In this document: positions 13,831 through 18,757 of the stretch, in pieces
Numbering within the stretch: the first letter of the stretch is position 1
Layout of the letters: the number at the start of each line of letters is the position of its first letter
Assembly (NCBI GenBank): GCA_009786275.1
Contig: WQTL01000506.1
Location: forward strand, 1-18,757
Origin: Bacillota bacterium
GTDB lineage: Bacteria > Bacillota > Clostridia > Oscillospirales > Acutalibacteraceae
Length of the DNA stretch: 18,757 nucleotides
Reading direction: 5' to 3'
The notes under the pieces: model-generated
The model's database searches: none
The model's input: the letters and a program-made list of their open reading frames with translations, nothing else
Told to the model about the DNA's origin: nothing
Position numbers and translations under genes: made by a program

Positions 13831-15441
13831 TCACCCCACCCGTTGAAATAACCCGTCAAAGCCCTCGCTGAGCAGCTGCGCTGTCTTCGGCCCGGCGGAG
13901 ACTGTCTCCTCGTAGTGGCCGCGCCCCAGCTTGTCCGTGCCGATGTTGAGGTAGGGGAACCAGAAGTGCGTGTAGAAATCGTTCTCGGGGATGATGTAGC
14001 CGATGAAGTTGTTCGCCAGGCCGAAGACGATCTGCCGCCTGGAGGCGAATTCATAGCCGCGCAGGGCCGCGAAGATGGCCGGGCGGGGGTAATCCTTGCC
14101 CGTGGAGGCCAGGGTTTTGTCGAAGAAGCCGCCGAAGGCGATCTCTGGCGAAAGCTCGCCCGGCACGACCAAAACGTCCACGCTCTCGGCGCGGTCCCCT
14201 AAGCGCAGGTAGCTGATCTCGCAGGGGATGTAGTACTTGCCGCAATGGGTGTAGATGCCGTGGTTGAGGATGCGCAGCTTCGCGCTGAGCAGAAGGGCGA
14301 TGTTCTCGATGGGGAAATCCACCTGCGCGCTTGCGATGTTCAGCACGGCGGGCAGCTCGGCCTCGGCGCTTAAAGTCCCGATTTCGCCCAGGGCGTAGCG
14401 CGCGACCTTTTTGCCGAAGTCCGGCACCATGGAGGGCCCGTAGGCCACGTTGCCCGCCCGGTGCTCGTCCAGGATTTTCGGCAGGCCCGGCACGGTGATC
14501 AGCCCGCCCTGCGCGCCCTGGAGGAACATGGCCTCCGCGCCCTGCTTGTCATGGATGTATTGCGCGGCGTAGGCCGGGAAATCGGCGGAAATCTGCGGGT
14601 TGTTGGGGCCCATCATCTCCGGGTGGCAGCCCATGGCGAGGAGATAGACGTCCTTCCGGCCGCTTGTGCTGGGCTCGAAGCGGAAGCGCGTAAGCTTGCT
14701 GTCGAACACCTCGGGCGCGCGGCTGTCCTCCATCATATCCGGCATTTCCGTATCGGCGACGAAAAGCCGGCCGTCCTGCCGGTTGTCGTAGGCCGCGCGC
14801 AGGGCCAGGGCCGTCTGCTCGATCAGATGCCGCTGGAAGGCCGGGTCCTTGCCGTCCTCCGGGATATCCGCCCAGAGGCCCACGGTGTCGATGCCGGAGT
14901 GCACGTGCATGGCGGCGATCTGTATGCTCTTGATCTTGGCCGCGCGGGCCCAGTCCCACACCAGCGCGCGGATTTGGTTCACGTCGGTATCCGAAAGCCC
15001 GATACAGTCCACCGAGGCATAGAGAATACCGCCGCGCCCGGTGTTGTCGTCCAGGTAAATCGCCTTGGCGAACAGGTCGTCCATGATGGAGTCGCTCTTC
15101 ATGCGCCCGTAGCCCGCGACATAGTAGCGCCCCGCCTTGGCGTTCGCGATCACCTGCGGGTCCTCCGTGAGGTTGCGCTTGCCGAAGCCCAGCGTCCAAT
15201 GATCGCCGGGCGTGAAGCTGAACCGCTCATCCCCCGGCAGGAAATAAGGGTTCTCCTGCTTTTTGCCGGGCTCGTACCACGCGCCCTTGTTGATGGGCTC
15301 CAGCAGGTTGAGGGCGTCGGTCAGGCCGTCCCACCGCGGCGCGGCCCAGTGCAGCGCGCGCATGGGCAGCAGGGCGATGGTCAGCACGACGCCGATGAGC
15401 GCGAACAGGATTTTTTGGACGAAAGAATTGAGTAGAAGCAT
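13831..15441 (-). CDS. Neutral/alkaline ceramidase-like protein, membrane-anchored (paralogue 1)
   Basis: 536 residues. ATG 15441 has AGGGG 7 bases upstream; longer readings run through repeat E. Residues 8-26 are a single hydrophobic segment, probably an uncleaved anchor, with the rest outside the cell. The body follows the neutral ceramidase N-terminal (catalytic) domain: LGFGKRNLTEDP near 85, DDLFAKAIYLDD near 121, SVDCIGLSDTD near 143, then MHVHSG (H179/H181), GCHPEMMG (H273), VVPGEL (E429) and GHYEET (Y510). These match by position the two His, Glu and Tyr zinc ligands of bacterial and human neutral ceramidase. The family's GDVSP catalytic-serine segment is replaced by QGGLITVPG (~311-319), so ceramide hydrolysis is not assured. 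The ~75-residue C-terminal Ig-like domain of true ceramidases is absent. It is the last gene of the minus-strand operon with paralogue 2 and the DUF4838 gene. Confidence 0.78.
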   Translation of the reverse strand: MLLLNSFVQKILFALIGVVLTIALLPMRALHWAAPRWDGLTDALNLLEPINKGAWYEPGKKQENPYFLPGDERFSFTPGDHWTLGFGKRNLTEDPQVIANAKAGRYYVAGYGRMKSDSIMDDLFAKAIYLDDNTGRGGILYASVDCIGLSDTDVNQIRALVWDWARAAKIKSIQIAAMHVHSGIDTVGLWADIPEDGKDPAFQRHLIEQTALALRAAYDNRQDGRLFVADTEMPDMMEDSRAPEVFDSKLTRFRFEPSTSGRKDVYLLAMGCHPEMMGPNNPQISADFPAYAAQYIHDKQGAEAMFLQGAQGGLITVPGLPKILDEHRAGNVAYGPSMVPDFGKKVARYALGEIGTLSAEAELPAVLNIASAQVDFPIENIALLLSAKLRILNHGIYTHCGKYYIPCEISYLRLGDRAESVDVLVVPGELSPEIAFGGFFDKTLASTGKDYPRPAIFAALRGYEFASRRQIVFGLANNFIGYIIPENDFYTHFWFPYLNIGTDKLGRGHYEETVSAGPKTAQLLSEGFDGLFQRVG

Positions 15442-15467
15442 GGTAAATCCCCTTTGAAAGTGTGTAT

Positions 15468-15573
15468 GTAGAGACGCACGGCAGTGCGTCTCCGGCATAA
15501 GACAAAATGCTCTATATATGGAGACGTACAGATGGTTTTTGGGGACTGGAGACGCACTGCCGTGCGTCTCTAC
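15468..15573. repeat. REPIN-like palindrome doublet, copy E
   Basis: Palindromes at 15468-15493 and 15548-15573 in inverted orientation, GTAG outside and GGAG inside. The core holds a decayed half palindrome (GGAGACG, 15520-15526) and a T-rich run before the right palindrome. It occupies the gap between the two ceramidase-like genes, 4 bp after the stop of the upstream one. Confidence 0.9.
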
Positions 15574-15577
15574 AAAT

Positions 15578-17200
15578 TTATCCTCTCCCCCTGCTTTCCA
15601 GCAGCGCCTGAAAATTCGCCAGCACAAGGGGCGCGGCGTCGCTGCTTGCGCAGTTGATCTCCTCGTTTTCGAACAATACGAAGTGGTGGATGTCGTTGGG
15701 CAGCGGCATGTAGCCGGTCATGTCGTTGGTCAGGCCAAAGACCATCAGTTCCCGGCCGCCGGCCATGCTTTGCAAGGGGGTGTAGGTCCAGCCCGTGCCG
15801 CGCCAGGCCTTGGCGGCGGGCAGGCCCGCGCCGTCGCCGAAGGCAAGGGCGGCCTCCAGTTCGCCCGGAATGAGCGCCGCCGCCAGGGACGTGCCGAACT
15901 CCGCGTAGCCCAGCTCGGTCTTGATCTCCATGTCCGTGCACAGCGGATTCGGCCGCCGGATGTTGGCCTCGATGACGCGCAGCCGGGCCAGCAGGGTGTG
16001 CAGCGGGTTGTCCACGGGGAGCACGTACTCCCGGTGGGCGATATTCAGCAGCGGCAGAACCTCCTCCTCGCCGGTTTCGGGGAGATCGATCAGCTTTTGC
16101 CCCAGGGCGCGCCCGCGCTGTTGGAGCTTTTCCAGCCTGCTGCCGGTGGGGAACAGAGCGCCCTCCTCGTGTATGGCCAGCTCGGCCCCGTTGATCAGCT
16201 GGAAGTTCGCGCCCGCGCGATTCGCGATTTCTTCCATGTAGTAGGGGAAGTCGCCGGTGATGTCGCAGGCGACGATGCCGGTACCGGTGGTGTGCAGCCC
16301 CAGGTTGCACAGCCAGGTCCGCGGCTTCGTGCCGCCGTCGGGCGTGAAGCACAGCCGGTGCAGGTAAGGGTCGAAGCTCACGGGCGCGCGGTGGTCGTCG
16401 ATAAATTCGGAGATGTCCGCCTTCGCGTAGGTCATCGTGCCGGGGGTGTGCTCCATCTCGTCCACGGCGGCCATGACGGCGTTTTTCGTGACCTGGGTCA
16501 GGTGCTCCATGAAGGCGGGGTTCTTGCCGGAAATCGGCGCGAACCAGCCCGTGAGGTTCGCCAGGGGGTTTGCCAGCAGGCCCCACAGGATTGGCCCGTG
16601 CATGCCCAGGGTGTCGATGACGCTGTGTTGGTGCAGCGCGGAGACGTTGAGGCTCACGACTTTGTGCGCCTCCAGGAAGGGGCGCAGCGCGGCGCGTATC
16701 TTGCGCACGTCTGTCGATGTGATGCCGTAGCTGTCCAGGGAAACGAACACCGCCGCGCCCCGCCCGCTGCCGTCGCTGAGGGCCGTGACGCGTATCGCCT
16801 GGTCGTCCACAATGGAAGTGGGCACGCGCTTGTTGATCACGTCCAGCGCGCCGGTGACGTAGTGATTGCCGTCGAGGACGTCGTAATCCTCCAGCAGCGA
16901 GGCCCTGGCATAGCCCAGGCGCCACCGCGCGCCCGGGGCCGGGGCATTCAAAAACGCCGCGTGGCCCGGCAGGAAATCCGCGCTTTCGGGGAATTCGCGG
17001 GGCGTGTGCCTGTCAGGGATGAGCCATGTGATGGCCCCGGCAATCCCCCGGACCGCGAAATCGCCGGCGTCATAGAGCAGGGACATGGCCTTGCTTGGCG
17101 GCGGGGTCTCCTCCAATGCCGCCGCGGCGGGGAACGTGAATACGCCCATCCCCAGTGCCATGCAGAGCAGCAGAGCACTCAACTTTTTTATGTGTTTCAT
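15578..17200 (-). CDS. Secreted ceramidase-like protein, diverged paralogue 2
   Basis: 540 residues. ATG 17200 has AAGGAGG 9 bases upstream and overlaps the stop of the DUF4838 gene as ATGA, indicating translational coupling. The signal peptide is at 1-28 (MKHIKK, hydrophobic, AAAA). The fold markers of paralogue 1 recur in order: RWRLGYARASL near 92, VFVSLDSYGITSTD near 151, HQHS (H190/H192), GLHTTGTG (H303), IPGELEAAL (E447), GLTNDMTGYMPLPND near 489. The tyrosine that should complete the zinc site (Y510 in paralogue 1) is Phe here (F510, followed by EN), and the GDVSP segment reads INGAELAIHEEG. The scaffold is kept but the active site appears altered or lost, so a binding or changed hydrolase role is possible. 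The pairing suggests a division of labour with paralogue 1. Confidence 0.75.
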   Translation of the reverse strand: MKHIKKLSALLLCMALGMGVFTFPAAAALEETPPPSKAMSLLYDAGDFAVRGIAGAITWLIPDRHTPREFPESADFLPGHAAFLNAPAPGARWRLGYARASLLEDYDVLDGNHYVTGALDVINKRVPTSIVDDQAIRVTALSDGSGRGAAVFVSLDSYGITSTDVRKIRAALRPFLEAHKVVSLNVSALHQHSVIDTLGMHGPILWGLLANPLANLTGWFAPISGKNPAFMEHLTQVTKNAVMAAVDEMEHTPGTMTYAKADISEFIDDHRAPVSFDPYLHRLCFTPDGGTKPRTWLCNLGLHTTGTGIVACDITGDFPYYMEEIANRAGANFQLINGAELAIHEEGALFPTGSRLEKLQQRGRALGQKLIDLPETGEEEVLPLLNIAHREYVLPVDNPLHTLLARLRVIEANIRRPNPLCTDMEIKTELGYAEFGTSLAAALIPGELEAALAFGDGAGLPAAKAWRGTGWTYTPLQSMAGGRELMVFGLTNDMTGYMPLPNDIHHFVLFENEEINCASSDAAPLVLANFQALLESRGRG

Positions 17201-18757
17201 AGTCTTTCGCCTCCTTCGTCCGCCCAGTGGCGGTAGTATTCCGTGCCGCGCCATTTGCCGTCCAAGAGGGCGCGCAGGGTGGTCTCGGCGCTCACCCATT
17301 CGTCGATGCGCGTCAGGCCTTGGGCGCGCCAGTCCGTGAAAAATTGATTGACCTCCGCCGGGTCGATCGCGCCGCGCAGCATCTGCTTGTTTTTCATGCG
17401 CACCCAGCGGATGGACAGCCGCGCCTTCGCCACCCGGGCCTGCCGCAGGGCGTCGCCGGAGACGGCCTGCTCGGCCTGGTCAAAGAAATTATCGTAGATG
17501 TCCAGCATTTCGTCGGTCAGATAGGCCCTGTCGCAGCTGTCGTTGAAGCCGGTGTGGAGGCTTTCCCGCCCTGCCTTATCAACCAAAGCGTCAATGTAGC
17601 CCATGATGTGTTCCGCCGCCGCGCCGTAGTAGTACTCGCAGAACTCACGCTTGTGGAGCTCCAGGTCGCAGTCGGGGTCCCACAGGAGCTTGCGGATCAG
17701 GTAGGCACGCAGTTCGTTCAAGTCCGTGCCGCCGCCCAGCGCGCCGCAGGCCTGCTCGAACACGCCCTTGACGTTGCTGCGCACGAAGCTCTGCATGTTG
17801 GGCTGTAGCGCGCGCCAGTTGGGGTGGGGCGCGGGGTAGTGCGCGAAGCCGGTGGTGTAATCCCAGATGTACAGCCGGCCGCAGACCCGCGCCCAGGCTT
17901 GCAGATCGTCCAGGAAATTGGCGTTTTCGTCGCAGCCGCAGCCTTCGAAGCTGTGGGAGAAGCAGCATTCGATGGAGCACAGCCGCACACACACGTTATG
18001 CCGGGGGCGGATGTGCTTCGGCGGCCTGCGGCTGTACATATAGGCCAGGGTGTCCACCGCGACATCGGGGAATTCCTCCTCGATTGCCTCGGCCACTTGG
18101 TTGACGAACCAGATCAGGCTGCCCGCGTGGCTCTCCTCGCGATTGTCAATCGCGGCGCAGGCGGGGCATTCGCAGTAGTTCATGCAGTCGTTCTGGGAGA
18201 CGGAGATGATGCGGCAGTCCGGCTTGGCGCGCAGGGCGGCGCGCACCTTCTCCACGGCGATGGCGAGCACCTCGGGGTTCGTCAGGCACAGCTGCGAGAA
18301 ATCCCGCAGGCGTTGGCCGTCCACCAGGGAGAAGTACTCCGGGCGCTCCTCGAAATAGTCGTCCGGGTGGATGACGCAGCGCTCGAAGGAGTGCACGAAC
18401 CAGGCGTAGGGCGCGCCGCCGCCGTACTCCGCCGGCAGGGCCGTGCCGTTCAGGCGGCTTTTCACGGCGAAACGCGGGTACTGGGTAAAATCCCTGTAGT
18501 TGTGCCAGCGGTACTCCAGCGCGGGCTCCTGCGCGATGCCGAGCTGCGGCAGGGGCAGCTCGGGCGCGCAGGGGATGCTCTCGCAGGTTGGCGTGAAAAA
18601 GCGGCAGCCCATGGCCTCCAGCAGCTCGTATACGCCGTAGATGACGCCGCGCTTGCCGCCCGTGACGGCGATGCCGCCGCCCGCCGTGCGCACGGTGAAG
18701 GCGTCGTCGCCCAGGGCCGCGTCAAGCCTGACCCTGATCGCCGGGCCGCCCGGTTGC
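17197..18757 (-). CDS. DUF4838-type glycoside-hydrolase-like protein (5' end outside window)
   Basis: The frame is open to the right edge of the window (first full codon 18756-18754). An internal GTG at 18693 is not the real start because the preceding residues (LGDDAFTVRTAGGGIAVTGG) continue the fold. About 519 residues are visible. The N-terminal part, GIAVTGGKRGVIYGVYELLEAMGCRFFTP, is the end of the small alpha/beta domain (GH67N/GH20b-like) that precedes the catalytic barrel in alpha-glucuronidases and hexosaminidases. The main part matches DUF4838, including the SQNDCMNYCECPACAAID cysteine cluster (~167-184 from 18693) and YIWDYTTGF near 275. I infer a carbohydrate-active role, catalytic activity unproven. 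Whether it is exported cannot be seen. The stop overlaps the start of the next gene by ATGA. Confidence 0.8.
   Translation of the reverse strand, partial: QPGGPAIRVRLDAALGDDAFTVRTAGGGIAVTGGKRGVIYGVYELLEAMGCRFFTPTCESIPCAPELPLPQLGIAQEPALEYRWHNYRDFTQYPRFAVKSRLNGTALPAEYGGGAPYAWFVHSFERCVIHPDDYFEERPEYFSLVDGQRLRDFSQLCLTNPEVLAIAVEKVRAALRAKPDCRIISVSQNDCMNYCECPACAAIDNREESHAGSLIWFVNQVAEAIEEEFPDVAVDTLAYMYSRRPPKHIRPRHNVCVRLCSIECCFSHSFEGCGCDENANFLDDLQAWARVCGRLYIWDYTTGFAHYPAPHPNWRALQPNMQSFVRSNVKGVFEQACGALGGGTDLNELRAYLIRKLLWDPDCDLELHKREFCEYYYGAAAEHIMGYIDALVDKAGRESLHTGFNDSCDRAYLTDEMLDIYDNFFDQAEQAVSGDALRQARVAKARLSIRWVRMKNKQMLRGAIDPAEVNQFFTDWRAQGLTRIDEWVSAETTLRALLDGKWRGTEYYRHWADEGGERL

Noticed and set aside
14461..15435. 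Plus-strand ORF opposite ceramidase-like paralogue 1
   Set aside because: Antisense shadow without start signals or domains.
659..15573. Regularly repeated palindromes as a CRISPR array
   Set aside because: Copies are kilobases apart, occur as inverted pairs rather than direct repeats with uniform spacers, and no cas gene is present.
15442..15627. 62-residue N-terminal extension of ceramidase-like paralogue 1
   Set aside because: It is translated repeat E (note the recurring ETHGSAS/ETHCRAS-type strings) and precedes a well-placed ribosome binding site and membrane anchor at 15441.
15518..17236. Plus-strand ORF opposite ceramidase-like paralogue 2
   Set aside because: It starts within repeat E and gives a domainless product; the minus-strand gene has a signal peptide, a ribosome binding site and a coupled start.

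Overview
The window reads as a GC-rich chromosomal segment of a strictly anaerobic, probably gut-associated member of the Clostridia (Bacillota). This rests on strong AGGAGG-type ribosome binding sites, a clostridial-type lipobox lipoprotein, Gram-positive signal peptides, a glycyl radical enzyme (oxygen-sensitive) and a GPH-type sugar symporter. The assignment to Clostridia is inference. I see no rRNA, tRNA, CRISPR array, transposase or phage gene.

Layout: (1) 3-662 (+), 3' end of a probable HTH-type regulator. (2) 794-2050 (-), double ferritin-like protein starting at a TTG. (3) 2051-2454, leader, a 227-bp MITE-like repeat and a terminator. (4) 2455-4656 (-), secreted metallophosphoesterase with a strong promoter, divergent from (5) 4819-5739 (+), a lipoprotein of unknown function. 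(6) 5831-9106 (-), one continuous 1091-residue ORF joining a radical-SAM activase to a complete glycyl radical enzyme, downstream of (7) 9256-10083 (-), an IolI-type inosose isomerase. (8) 10218-11621 (+), a GPH-family transporter expressed divergently from iolI. (9) 11836-13113 (-), cytosolic metallophosphoesterase, divergent from (10) 13196-13768 (+), a HAD-IB phosphatase. (11) A minus-strand operon at the right edge: a truncated DUF4838 protein (17197 to beyond 18757), translationally coupled (ATGA overlap) to a ceramidase-fold secreted protein (15578-17200), followed by a second ceramidase-fold protein (13831-15441).

The most interesting unit is (6)-(8). An inosose isomerase, a self-contained activase/glycyl-radical-enzyme fusion and a sugar-type symporter share one intergenic region whose two divergent promoters have -35 boxes forming an exact inverted repeat. 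I infer a small catabolic module in which a cyclitol or related polyol/sugar is imported, isomerised and then cleaved or dehydrated by radical chemistry. The GRE has the Cys-x-Glu site of eliminase-type enzymes, but its reaction cannot be read from the sequence.

Two families of short non-coding repeats fill much of the intergenic DNA. One is a REPIN-like family: 26-nt palindromes with GTAG outer heads and GGAG inner heads, paired in opposite orientation (659-780, 5747-5826, 9143-9246, 15468-15573), plus a single variant palindrome with compensatory arm changes (13785-13808). The other is a longer MITE-like family (2143-2369, 11634-11830) with conserved outer and inner blocks enclosing hairpins whose stems differ in sequence yet stay paired. 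All REP-type copies, and the second long element, sit within about 0-17 bp of the 3' end of a gene.
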